From: Tillus elongatus
Taxonomy: Eukaryota > Arthropoda > Insecta > Coleoptera > Cleridae
NCBI GenBank assembly: GCA_964006375.1
Contig: OZ023264.1
Location: forward strand, 178,725,631 to 178,789,630
Reading direction: 5' to 3'
Length of the DNA stretch: 64,000 nt
Shown here one piece after another: positions 30,827 through 41,597 of this stretch. Made by a program: the position numbers and the translations under genes. The notes beneath the pieces are model-generated. The model ran no database searches, was not told where the DNA came from, and saw only the letters and a list, made by a program, of their open reading frames with translations. Each line of letters opens with the position of its first letter. Within the stretch, counting starts at the first letter, position 1.

Positions 30827-31131
30827 GCAGCAAATGCGTTATAATAGTGAATTTTCATTAAAATGTTTTAAATAGCAAATATGTGTTTTTTAAGAAAACA
30901 GTCAAATTTGGTTACCAGTATAACATATATAGTAGAAATAATGTACCATATTTCATCAAAATAACTTTATTGTTTGAAAATGTACAAAATTTTTTCGAAA
31001 ATACACTTAAAATGTTCCCGAAAAAAGACTAGTTTCCTGGCCAACGAACCTTATAGCTCAATAGCAAATTGAGCTATTCATATTTGAGGCATTCAATAAA
31101 AACTCGCTACCATAACGCACTTGCTGAGTCT
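30827..31131. mobile_element. MITE M1 copy
   Basis: Ends GACGCAGCAAATGCGTTATA and ATAACGCACTTGCTGAGTCT are inverted. The interior is as in the other copies (GGTTACCAGTATAACATATA). Confidence 0.7.
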
Positions 31132-31401
31132 CGAATTTATTTTCTTACATGCATTATAATTTCGTGGTCGAAATTCCATACATTTAAGGTCAGCTCAGAA
31201 CTGTCACTGATATGGGGAATCCGTCTGTCTAATTAAAAGAAATCATTGTTTAATCTGTTTCAACTGAACAGATTTTCCTCGTTAACGAACTTACAGGTGG
31301 TAAGTCGTTGGTGATACAAAATTTCTTTTTTTTTTAATCGAACACGCCTTATGTTATTGCATTTTCCATCGAAATATAATGCATGTTTGTAAGAAAATAA
31401 A

Positions 31402-31712
31402 ATCGGGACGCAGCAAGTGTGTTATGGTAGCGAATTTTCATTAAATGCTTCTAATTTGAATAGCTTTGCTATTAAGCTATAAGGTTGACCAAGAAATCAG
31501 TTTTTCGGGAATACCTTAAGTTTACTTTCGGAAATTTGTGTACATTTTCAAACAATAAAGTTATTTTGCTAAAACATGGCACATTGTTTCTACTATATAG
31601 GTTATAATGGTAACCAAATTTGATGCAGCTTTTTTAAAAAAGAACACACATATTTTCTATTAAAAACATTTTATTGAAAATTCACTACCATAACGCACTT
31701 GCTGCGTCCAGA
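31402..31712. mobile_element. MITE M1 copy, opposite orientation
   Basis: It begins GACGCAGCAAGTGTGTTATG and ends CATAACGCACTTGCTGCGTC. The interior is the reverse of the 30827 copy. Between the two M1 copies lies inverted family I flank sequence. Confidence 0.7.
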
Positions 31713-32494
31713 CTTTTTATTAGTCACGCATTAACTGTATAGGAATTGCAATGGAAGTTGAATAAAACCTATAAGTGCTTAAGTTTGTTTTCATAAAACC
31801 ACATTTTTTGGAAATCTTATCGATTATTCGTCACTTGTGAATTTCATTTTGTGAACATTTGCTGAAAACCATTTGTGATACACCTCTCGCAAATTTTATG
31901 TGTCTGCGTCTTTTCAGGTTATAGTCTGTTGCACGTGTTAAACGACTGGTTATTTTTGTATGTAAATAAAAGCAACAGTGTAACTTATATGGTTGATGGC
32001 GAGTCAGTGTCCTCTAAGGCCCGAAACGATATGCCGTAACTCTGAACTTCAACTAATAATTTATTACCAGTCTTGGAGTCCGAGACATGTATAACAAAAA
32101 TGAAAAAGCATCTTGAATTTTTTATTTTTTATCTTTCTTTCGTGAGGAGAAATTATTGCGAAAGGCTTGAACAAGTAATAAGGCCACATCGTTTTACAGT
32201 GAAAAATAACAGTCGTTATTTTTCAGTCTTACTACGCGTAGGTTTATATCAGATGATGGATATATGTTACATCTACTTATTTTTAGGCAATTTATTAACA
32301 CAAATGCTGTAACTATTACGTGTTTAGTTTTTTTTTTTTTTTTTGAGAACCCAAGAGCATCTGTTTCATTACACGAAGCGTTTGATTTAGGTAATAATAA
32401 ATTATCTTATTTCAAAAGGATAATTACCTTATATTTACTTCTTTTTGGGTAATTCATTTCAAGAAAAAGTAGCTCTAACTGTTCGCCGTTTAGT
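31713..32494. other. No gene recognised
   Basis: AT-rich sequence with a T17 run near 32328. The frames at 32073-32312 and 32264-32452 have no recognisable domain. Confidence 0.45.
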
Positions 32495-32631
32495 TCTTAG
32501 TGAATTTTCTTAATAAAAAACACCAATTAGGAGATCCCGACTTTTGAATTTAAAAAAATTCTTCAAATGAGCGCTAATTAGACCCCATAGAACACACATA
32601 GCCCGGGTCAGCTTCAATTTTGATATGTTTA

Positions 32632-32706
<75 letters not shown>
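32495..32706. repeat. Family II repeat followed by (TA)n array
   Basis: Family II in inverse orientation (GTGAATTTTCTTAATAAAAA, GGAGATCCCGACTTTTGAAT, AGCCCGGGTCAGCTTC) leads into a GTGTGTGTA transition and a (TA)n array at 32642-32706. Confidence 0.85.
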
Positions 32707-32709
<3 letters not shown>

Positions 32710-32775
32710 GGCAAGGCCGCAGGGAGACAACCGCATACACGTGTTTCAAGCTTATTAGCTATCATCAGTACGGTA
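32710..32775 (-). ncRNA. Hammerhead-ribozyme-like motif with all core bases
   Basis: On the minus strand the order is CTGATGA (32768-32762), a stem II candidate AGCT-AATA-AGCT, GAAA, a stem III candidate closed by ACA/TGT, then GTC. The predicted cleavage is after the base at 32726. Every invariant core position of a hammerhead is matched. Stem I is weak: one A-T pair, then CCG/CGG after a gap. Stem II has a T-T mismatch at its base. The motif lies between the (TA)n array and a long hairpin. Hammerheads in repeats self-cleave multimeric transcripts, but activity here is untested. Confidence 0.5.
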
Positions 32776-32807
32776 TAGGTGAAGATGGGAACACTCTGGA
32801 TGAAGAA

Positions 32808-33052
32808 GCAAAAATACACGGAGTCACAACAGGCAGCCAGTGCACATTTGCAGCAACATTCGGAAGACCCTCAATTTGAGGGCAACAACCAAAATCGCCA
32901 CGAGGCAAAGATATCACCTGCGTGAGCATCCGGAACCCAGGAGTGATATCTTTGCCTTGTGGCGATTTTGGTTGTTGCCCTCGAATTGAGGGTTTTCCGA
33001 ATGTTGCTGCAAATGTGCACTGGTTGCCTGTTGTGACTCCGTGTATTTTTGC
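32808..33052. repeat. Long hairpin: 110-bp arms, 25-bp loop
   Basis: Left arm 32808-32917 and right arm 32943-33052 are exact in length and differ at about four positions. They contain ACACGGAGTCACAACAGGCA, GCACATTTGCAGCAACATTC and CAACCAAAATCGCCACGAGG. An RNA from either strand would fold into a nearly perfect duplex. Confidence 0.95.
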
Positions 33053-33300
33053 TAAAACGGCGTAAAAAGTCTCAAAACATATGGAAAACTTGATTCTGAA
33101 ACGTACTTTTTTATCTGTCTGTCTGTCTGTTAGGAGGCGCAATAACTTTCGAACCAATTGAGATATCTTCTGCAAATTTGGTATCCAGTTAGCACCCGAC
33201 AAAGGAGCGCTTCGAATTGTTTTTGAGTAAGATCGCTTCAGGGGATAGGTGATACATGAGGGGTGATTTGGTGAAAATTGACATTTTTTCAATAAATATA
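33053..33300. repeat. Dispersed repeat with CTGTCTGTCTGT block (empty site)
   Basis: This matches 9801-10140 (AACGGCGTAAAAAGTCTC, CAGTTAGCACCCGACAAAGG, GGTGAAAATTGACATTTTTT) and has the CTGTCTGTCTGT block uninterrupted. It shows the pre-insertion state of the LINE-D micro-insertion at 9915-9966. Confidence 0.8.
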
Positions 33301-33479
33301 TGACGTCAGAAGTTTATGAATACAGGAATGCGAATATTTTTTTGTTTGTGGTTAAGTCAAGTGCGCTAAAGTCATTCCATGAGAATGGCTTTGTGAAGAG
33401 AGTAAATTATGACAGCTATGTGGAAGTTATGATTCAATTTACAGCCTGAATAGAATTAGAAAAAGTTTATTATTTCATA

Positions 33480-33567
33480 TGAAATATAATAGAGCAATAC
33501 ACCCTTTTTTAGCTCGATGAAAAGGAGGGAAATCTACTGATACGTAGACAGTACCTGCACGTACTAT
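33480..33567. repeat. Direct repeat flanking the Tc1/mariner element (left copy)
   Basis: GAAATATAATAGAGCAATAC through ACGTACTATATA is repeated with changes at 35463-35556 on the far side of the transposon. Confidence 0.75.
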
Positions 33568-33861
33568 ATAGGTGGCGCATTGAAAACGAAACAGACCGAT
33601 TTGTGTCCAGAGAATTATTTTCTTAAGAAACGCTGAAACACGTCAATTTTAATATTGAGGGGGACATGTTTTGACATAAAACTCAACTTTGTCACATCAA
33701 CCCCTTAAGGGTGGTGATAACAACCCTTATATTTTAGATAGGGAACATGGGTCGAGTGTTACATAATTTGAAAGCTCTTTCTTTTCTGAATTCAGCACAC
33801 TAATTTTTTTAAAAGTTTTATCAACTCGTTTAAAAATTATTCACAGTTGAAGATGCAAAAA

Positions 33862-33969
33862 CGCATTTCACTCATTCCGATAAGAAGTGTGCTGATAGTC
33901 AATGTTTTGTTGGTTTGTAAACAAAGAATTGACTATCAGAACATTTCTCATCGGAATGAGAGAAATGCG
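33862..33969. repeat. Internal hairpin, 42-bp arms
   Basis: Arms 33862-33903 and 33928-33969 (CGCATTTC, CTCATTCCGAT, CTGATAGTCAAT) pair with about five mismatches around a 24-base loop. The hairpin sits between the left inverted repeat and the transposase start, where it would be in the 5' leader of the mRNA. Confidence 0.85.
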
Positions 33970-34033
33970 GTTTATTATTTCAGTTTATTGGTCGGTTTTA
34001 TACTTGATAGTACTGCCGAAAATTAATTTCACA

Positions 34034-35068
34034 ATGGTGTATTCTGTAGAAGAAAGAGTTGAGATAATTACTCTTAAAAAAAAAAAGATGACTGTGCCAA
34101 GCGTACCGCAAATTTGTTTAATGAACGACATCCGAACAGACATGTTAACAGAAAATACATTTTGGAGTTAGTTGCAAAGTTTGGACAAAGTGGTTCAGTA
34201 GCCAACAAAAAACGGGATCATGTACGTGAATTTCTGGTTAGAAGTGAGACTACTGAGATTGAAGTATTAGGACAAATTGCTGCAGACCCAACTTTGAGCA
34301 CGAGAAAATTGGCCACTGTTTCAAACATAAAAAGAAGAACTATTCAGCGAATATTGAAGCATCATAAATTTCACCCGTATAAAATTCATCTTGTACAACA
34401 ACTGAATGAAGATGATTTTGATCGGCGGCTGGAGTTTTGTGATGTTATGACTGCACGAATAGCTGATAACTGGAACTTTCTGTTCAATATCTGTTTTTCA
34501 GACGAGTGTACGTTTTTATTAAACTCTACAGTCAATCGTCATAATTGTCGTTATTGGGCAGATAACAATCCAAGAAATTTTCACGCTCAAACTCCACAGA
34601 AATTGAATGTCTGGACTGGCATTTTTGGATACCGTTTAATCGGACCAATTTTTCTTGATGGCAGTTTGAGTGTCGAAACGTATTTGGAGTTACTATAAGA
34701 TATCGTTTACCCTCTACTAATTGACATTGTTGAAAATGATGATCGCTATCAAGAAAATCAATGGAGTTCCCCTGCATGTTTCACAACGTGTTAGGGAGTT
34801 TTTGAACAGAGAGTTTCCAGGACAATGGATTGGGCGTAGATGTGCTATTAAGTGGCCCGCTAGATCAGCCTTTTTTCTATAGGGCCATTTAAAGAGTAGA
34901 ATTTACGCAACAGAACCGGAGTCTCTGGACGAATTACGACGACGAATTGTTGAAGAATGCCGTCTAATAACTCCACAAATGCTCCAGAATGCCAGAGCTC
35001 GTTTTGAACAAAATTTGTACTTTTGTATGGAAGCTGGTGGTCAACAATTTGAACACTTACTTAACTGA
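34034..35068 (+). pseudogene. Tc1/mariner-type transposase, inactivated
   Basis: The gene would encode a DDE transposase that cuts and pastes the element at TA sites. It begins MVYSVEERVEIITL, is frameshifted in an A11 run (about 34077-34087), and resumes with an N-terminal helix-turn-helix part (TANLFNERHPNRHVNRKYIL). A second HTH-like part follows (LSTRKLATVSNIKRRTIQRI), then the first catalytic Asp in CFSDECTFLLN. A stop at 34696-34698 ends this frame. Remnants follow in other frames: WIGRRCAIKWPAR, the ESLDELRRRIVEECR stretch and QQFEHLLN at the end. The third catalytic block (PDLTPLD in relatives) is deleted, so it cannot be active. Confidence 0.85.
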
Positions 35069-35462
35069 ATAAAAATTTTTGAACGTTTGGGTTTGTTTTT
35101 TTTAGGTTTTTTAACGAAAAATTGACTAATTAGTGCATTTCTTATCACAATCAATGAAATACGTTCTTGCAACTCCAACTGTGAATAATTTTTAAACAAG
35201 TTGATAAAACTTCCAAAAAATAATTGTGCTGAATTCAGAAAAGAAAGAGCTTTCAAATGATGTAACACTCGAACCATCCCTATTTAAAATATAAGGGTTG
35301 TTATCACCACCCTTGAGGGGTTGATGTAACAAAGTTTAATATTATGTCAAAACATGTCCCCCTCAATATTAAAATTGACGTGTTTCAGCGTTTCTTAAAA
35401 AAAAAATTTTATCTGGAAGAAAATCGGTCTGTTTAGTTTTCAATGCGCCACCCTGTATAAAA

Positions 35463-35600
35463 TGAAACATAATGGAGGAATACACCCTTCTTTAGCTTGA
35501 TGAGAAGAAATCTACAGAGATACGTAAACAGTATAGGGAGTGTACGTACTATATCAGGGTGAAATATAATAGAGGATTACACCCTGTATTTTATATCGGT
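35463..35600. repeat. Direct repeat flanking the Tc1/mariner element (right copy)
   Basis: GAAACATAATGGAGGAATAC through GTACGTACTATAT corresponds to 33480-33567. It is followed by a further short copy of its own start (GAAATATAATAGAGGATTAC), so the host site was a small tandem repeat. Confidence 0.7.
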
Positions 35601-36451
35601 CATGTCAAGCGAGATATGCTCCAAAACATGTCACAAAAGTGAGTTCAGCTTAAGCTTTTCCTACAAAAAAATCCAAATCCCCCCAAGGTTTGCTTCCGCC
35701 CTCATTTTTATTGTGATTTTCGTCATCTACACCCTAAGAAGCGCCTGTATACAAATTTTCATAAGAATCGACCACATGTGCGGAAAATAAACATTTACTA
35801 AAGTTTTGCTCAAACAAATTTGTATTTTCTAAACTAATTATTCTGTGATTTTCCGTGATTTGATATACATATGTTCATGAAACTTGCTGCGTTCAGACTT
35901 TTCGTATTAAAACTGGGTTATTTCTGGGCGGAATATTCAACGAGATAACGCAATTAATTAATCATAATTTTAAGTCCACATAAGCCTGTAAATAACGCGA
36001 TCTCGTTGCTATGGGAAATTCCAGTTAAGCTAGCACTAACCGTAATAATATTAGCACTTTTTAATACACCTCAAAAACTTTACATTAACAATTAGTTTCA
36101 TTTGTAATTTTGATATTTGACAGGCCCTGTCAGGTAAAAGCTGGCTTGAAAGCAAGGCAACCTTGACTTTTCTATTATCTTGTAGTTCATAAACAAACAG
36201 TAACCCTAATTATATAGGCAGCAGTTCTTTTTATTGGAAATTCTGACCGATAGTCAGTCGCATATAGAAGCGCAAAATTTTGTTATTAGTTCCAGTTCAT
36301 TTTGCGGTTTGACAATTATTCATTATCAAATCATGTTTTCACACTATCGTAACATATCGTCGTCGTTGCAATGATTGATTTCAATTACGATATGTTTTAA
36401 TATGACGCAAATCCTTCATGTTCGTAATATGTCAATACCTTAATCATGTTT
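35601..36451. other. No gene recognised
   Basis: AT-rich, low-repeat sequence. No exon, RNA gene or element could be supported. Confidence 0.45.
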
Positions 36452-37431
36452 TCCGGCAATTCTACTCTCAACTTACCTCCAAATGTTCAACCACCAATGT
36501 CGCCCATAAAATGACGGATATCATTTTCAAAACTAAAAAGGTACAAAAGATGCTCTCTTCTCTTAATACCAGGAAAGCCTCTGGCCTTGACCAGATCCCA
36601 GCAATTGTTCTCAAAAAATGTGCCCAGAACTTGCTCCTGTCCTGACTCGTCTGTTTCAGATATCTTACAATAGAGGCATATTCCCTAGTAACTGGAAAAC
36701 TGCTCGAGTACAACCCGTCCCCAAGAAAGGTTCCAAAGCGCTTCCTAGCAACTACATGCCTATTTCTCTTCTTTCAGTCGTCTCTAAAGTGATTGAAAAG
36801 TATATAAACACCGAATTATTAAAATTTCTTGAAAAACACAGTCTAATCCACGATATGCAGTATAGATTCCGTCAGCGCAGATCAACTGCCGACCTCCTTT
36901 CCTTTGTCACCCATTCTTGGAACAAATCTATGGAACTACACGGTGAATCCCAGATTGTCGCTCTAGACATATCCAAAGCATTCGACCAGGTCTGGCACGC
37001 AGCGCTGCTTATTAAATTTCCGGCCTATGGCCTACCACCAAAACTCTGTACCTGGACAGCAAATTTCTCTCCACCGACGTGCCGTTGGTGACCTCTCTCT
37101 CTTTTATAGATATCTGCACGGGCACTACTCAGAGGAGCTTTCTTCCATAGTTCCTCCATCTGCTGCCCCCAACAGATCTACCAGGGGAACAGAGCGAATG
37201 CACCCTTTTACTGTCCAGGTCACCAGACATAGAACATCTTGTTATGCCCGCTCTTTGGTCCCGAGGACTTCCAAGTTGTGGAATTCCTTGCCGGCAGATG
37301 TTTCTCCTTCTTCTCCGAACCTTCAAGTCCAGAATTAACAAGTTGCCTCTTTCCTCCTTGTCGACACCCACGGTACGATAGTATTTAGGCCGTAAGCCCT
37401 CATGGTGTGTTGTTGAAATAAAATAAAAAAT
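36452..37431 (+). mobile_element. LINE-A copy 8 (internally deleted)
   Basis: A plus-strand copy from the pre-RT region to the A-rich tail (TTGTTGAAATAAAATAAA). At about 37068 the sequence jumps from CCTGGACAGCAAATTTCTCT to CCGACGTGCCGTTGGTGACC. The jump removes about 740 bases including motif B and the YADD box. Frames 36618-37091 (RT fingers to motif A) and 37027-37338 (C-terminal end) remain. It cannot encode an active RT. Confidence 0.88.
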
Positions 37432-37740
37432 TTACGTACAGATTAATTGTGTATTTTGTGGGTGATCTTTTATGCCTTTATTCGCCGCTTTGCATAGAAA
37501 AACTAATTTCTGTTCTTTTACGCTGAATGTTTACCTTTTAAATTTTTCTCATATGCTGCATTTATTCTTCTTGAACTAATTTCTGCATTGTCTACTAGAC
37601 AAACTAAAATCTCGTCTTGTTCACGAGCGATTTCATCGGATTACGTACACCTGAAAAATAAAAGGCTTTTCCTTCCAGGCAACTATTTATTTATTCGTAA
37701 TTTTTCACTGAGTAAATTAAATGAAATCAGTTGAAAAAAG
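37432..37740. other. No gene recognised
   Basis: AT-rich spacer between LINE-A copy 8 and MITE M1. Confidence 0.4.
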
Positions 37741-38057
37741 TTTGGGCGCAGCAAGGGCGTTATGGTAGTGAATTTTTATAAAAATGTTTTTAATAGGAAA
37801 TATATAATTTTTTTAAGAAAGTTTGCTTCAAATTTGGTTACCATTATAACCTATATAGGAGAAACAATGTACCACATTTCATCAAAATAACTTTATTGTT
37901 TGTAAATGTACAAAAATCTTCCGAAAATAAACTTAAAATGTGCCCAAAAAAACTGGTTTCCTGGCCAACTAACCATAGGTTAATAGCAAATTAAGCCATC
38001 GAAAGAAACATTTTATAAAAAAATCGCTACCATACCGCACTTGCTGAGTCCCGAATT
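37741..38057. mobile_element. MITE M1 copy
   Basis: Ends GGGCGCAGCAAGGGCGTTATG and CATACCGCACTTGCTGAGTC are inverted. The interior is as in other M1 copies (GGTTACCATTATAACCTATA). Confidence 0.68.
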
Positions 38058-38490
<433 letters not shown>

Positions 38491-39559
38491 AAAATTGTAG
38501 CCAACTCTATGAGTAAAATTGTGATGGCCAAAAATCAATATGAATGTTAGAAGAAGAGCATGCCTATATTTGCATTACACATGCCAGAAAACAAAATACA
38601 TATTTACATGTCACTTTGAAAGTAGATCTGACATTTGTGAAACTCATTTGTCAGTTGAATATGACATGTACTGTTGCCATGGACTTTTATGCACTATTGT
38701 ATTACGCCTTATAAGAATCCTTATTTTTTAATTTTTTTTAATTTTTTTTAGTACGAAAGCTTTCATATTTTTTTGTCCCTTAACCTGAAATGGTTTTCGT
38801 CTCATTTAACGTTGGTTCATTCTAGCGTCGTAGTTTGTTGTAGGCAATGTCCCCTTTAACGTTGAAACTTATTCGGTTGTTATTCGAAAAAAAGTCCAAA
38901 ATAGTAGGTAAAAAAGGAGTACATAATACATGCGTAAATGAATACTGTTTTTTAATAATTTTGCGGTCACAAATATGTATGTACATTATATTGATTCCCA
39001 ATGATTCGTTTTACGTCGTTTCACTTAACATCGCACTTAACGTTGCATACCTAGAACAAGTTTTATTTTCCTTCAATTATAAGTGACAATTTTAAGTAAA
39101 TTCCTATATTTTCTGTGCCCAATGTGGTGAACGGATGCGAAACGGGAGAAGGAAAATTCATATGACGAAAAAAACTTTATTCGAGGCACAAGCGTTGTTT
39201 TCATTTTTTTTAATATTAATAACATTTATAGGTAAATTAGCTGATTAGGGCATCGTTTTTTTTTTTTTTTTGAAAAATAATTCAGAAACATGCTTAGAGG
39301 AACCCCTTTATGCATTAACCATCGGACAAATGCTGTGATCTCAACTCCACAACACAGTTAACAGACTTAAAGCAAATTTGAGGTTCTGTGCAGGGTAATC
39401 ATGCTAGAACGGAGCTAGAAACGCAAACTGTAAAAAAAACTCACCTTACAGAAGTCCATAGAAAGGAGAAACTGTTTACCAATACAGTTTCTCCATAAAA
39501 AACTCCCACTTTGCCCAATTGAAGAAAAAACGCTAAATAATAACGTAATCTGAGTCGTT
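38491..39559. other. No gene recognised
   Basis: AT-rich sequence with homopolymer T runs. The frames at 38540-38731 and 38847-39086 have no recognisable domain. Confidence 0.45.
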
Positions 39560-40049
39560 ATTAGAATTAAATAAATAACTGAAACTGCTACCAAAACATC
39601 ACATAAAGGATCTATTTTAAATTAATTTTTAGCAAATATTTTAATAAAATAAAGAACAATGAAGATTGTAGCTGAAACTTAAGGCTTTCTAACTTCTGTT
39701 CATTTAGGTTCCCTATTTAGAACATGTTAATTTTGACGTTTCGAATCGCGACTTTTTTGACGTTTTAGGAAGGAAAACTTAAAAGCTTATAACTTTTTTT
39801 TTATTTTAACGTAGAGATTCAAATTTTAGTGCATGATTTTCTTTTTATGATATATACCTTCCTACTCATTATGGTTGCCCTAACTTTGTTATTTCCAGAG
39901 ATGTAAGAATTTTCCGAAAGAAAACGCAAAATTTTCCGGGAAAAACTAGTCAGATTTTCCTGGCTAACGAACTTATCCAAGCCACTTGCGAAAGGAAGGT
40001 ACTTACCAAATTTTATCAAAATCGGCCCATTATTTTTTGAGTTATCGGT

Positions 40050-40052
<3 letters not shown>
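39560..40052. repeat. Family I repeat, inverted copy
   Basis: From about AAACTGCTACCAAAACATCA through GCTAACGAACTTATCCAAGC to GAGTTATCGGTGTG at the (TA)n junction. Confidence 0.75.
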
Positions 40053-40143
<91 letters not shown>

Positions 40144-40270
40144 GACGCCGACCTCTGATTTGGGTTCCGGGGGTCCTATATAGCGCTCATTTAAAGAAAT
40201 TTTTTCAAAATTCAAAAGTTGCGTTCTCCTCATTAGTGAATTTCTTAAAGAAAATTCACTAAAATGTATA
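40053..40270. repeat. (TA)n array joined to family II repeat
   Basis: (TA)n at 40053-40137, then family II (CCGACCTCTGATTTGGGTTC, TATAGCGCTCATTTAAAG, AAAGAAAATTCACTAAAA). With the family I copy on the left, this is the clearest complete I-(TA)n-II composite. Confidence 0.85.
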
Positions 40271-40278
40271 TGTTGTAT

Positions 40279-40688
40279 ACAGGGTGATTCATCTAACTGA
40301 TTCATTTGAGGTTTATAGAGAAATAGAAGAGACTGAAATTTTGATTGCAGCTATAATACGATGCTATGTATTTTTCTATAACATTTTCAGTGCGCTGTAG
40401 CTTCCGGTTGAACCGGAAGTGACATTAATTTTTTTTTCAAATGAAGCACTTTAAATATTGTTGTATTTTTAAATTTTACGTAAAATTCTGAAGCTGCCCC
40501 ATTTTGAATCGTTTTCCTATTTTTAATTGTTTTTGAGATACCTATTCAATTTTTTCAAAAAAATTTGACAGATGGAGTGACTAACTAAAATGTCATTATT
40601 ACCAATAATTGTAACGTTGAAAAGTTTATTCTTGGTAAATACCAAGGAGTGTTCTATCAGAGGCCATTAATAGTATTCAAAAATGTTA
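40279..40688. repeat. Possible transposon end (TACAGGGTGATTCATC)
   Basis: The segment begins TACAGGGTGATTCATCTAAC, which resembles Tc1/mariner-type ends with their TA. No matching inverse end was found nearby. The following 400 bases are non-coding. Confidence 0.35.
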
Positions 40689-41012
40689 TACAGGGCGGAC
40701 TGGTATTTCCGTTCACTTTTTTGCCACTTTAAATGCCAATCAATAACTTTCTTATTTTAAATGAAATAGCCAGAAAATTTTCACTCCATTCGACGTGGAA
40801 TTTTATTCTCTATAGATATGTTATAGCATACCCTATAGCTAAAACGAATATATACAGCGATATTACAAAAAAAAAAATGTGAAAAAACTCTTATTCGACT
40901 TGTATGTATTGTCGCAAGTGTGCTTTGGATGGTTTTAAAGTTCATATTTGACAAATACTGTAAATCTAAACTGGCAGATAGTTAATTGTCTTATCGTGGC
41001 TGATAATAATAC

Positions 41013-41597
41013 TTTTTTTTTGTTCCCTCAGGGCTCGTCTGCGGCCTTGCCGCCCCGATAGCACCGCAACTCTTGGTTGATTGTGCATACCCTTAGTCTT
41101 ACTCCACCCATTCCAAGATCACTGTGCCTTGAACTAGTCTGCACAGCGATTGGTAGGGTGAAGTTTTATATTGCTCTGTCTCCGGTCTAGAGTGACCGTA
41201 GATCAGTTGTCTTTTCCGGTCCAGAGCTATACACTCACACAAGATGTGCTGGGCTGATTCCTCCCCCTCTCCGCAGAGTCTGCATGCGAGGTCCCCTTCG
41301 AACCGCCCCATTTTATGCAGGTGTTTCTTGACGGCCATGTGTCCCGTCAAGAGACCTGTTGTGTTTCTGAGCTGTCCTCTGCTAAGGTTTAGCAGCTCCA
41401 CAGCTCTCTTAGAACTGGGTCCGTCAATTTTTGACTTCCCATGTCTGAGCCCTGGACAGTCCGCCCAGTACACCTTGTGTTGGTTTCTGACCCAGGACTT
41501 AATGGCTCCCCTGGCAGTGCTCTTTGACACGCCCAGAGCCGGTTCTGGTCCCATAAATGGTTCTGCTGACCCTCTCTTTGCGATACTGTCATTACAC
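41013..41597 (-). mobile_element. LINE-D 3' end (R1/I-like LINE), 5'-truncated
   Basis: The minus-strand frame (41099-41554, 151 residues) is the end of an I/R1-type ORF2. It has the tail of the RNase H region (GPEPALGVSKSTARGAIKSW), then the conserved LLTGHMAVKKHLHKMG and the Cys-His-like CRLCGEGEESAQHILCEC cluster. The 3' UTR ends with AGACGAGCCCTGAGGGAAC and a short A tail (T run at 41013). It is inserted in a transposase gene. Imperfect flanks TAATACT and TTACACT may be the target duplication. Confidence 0.82.

Larger units (their letters stand above)
33568..35456 (+). mobile_element. Tc1/mariner-superfamily transposon with long inverted repeats
   Basis: The element is about 1.9 kb. Its ends (left TATAGGTGGCGCATTGAAAA; right, inverted, TACAGGGTGGCGCATTGAAA) continue into inverted repeats of about 280 bases (to about 33850 and from about 35175). 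They contain CTGAATTCAGCACA and GGGGTTGATGTAAC-like blocks. TA dinucleotides lie at both outer edges, as expected for a TA target. It holds a decayed transposase gene (34034-35068) and an internal 42-bp-arm hairpin (33862-33969). Confidence 0.85.

Noticed and set aside
32073..32452. Short plus-strand frames as host exons
   Set aside because: No domain, no convincing splice signals and a long T run in the second frame.
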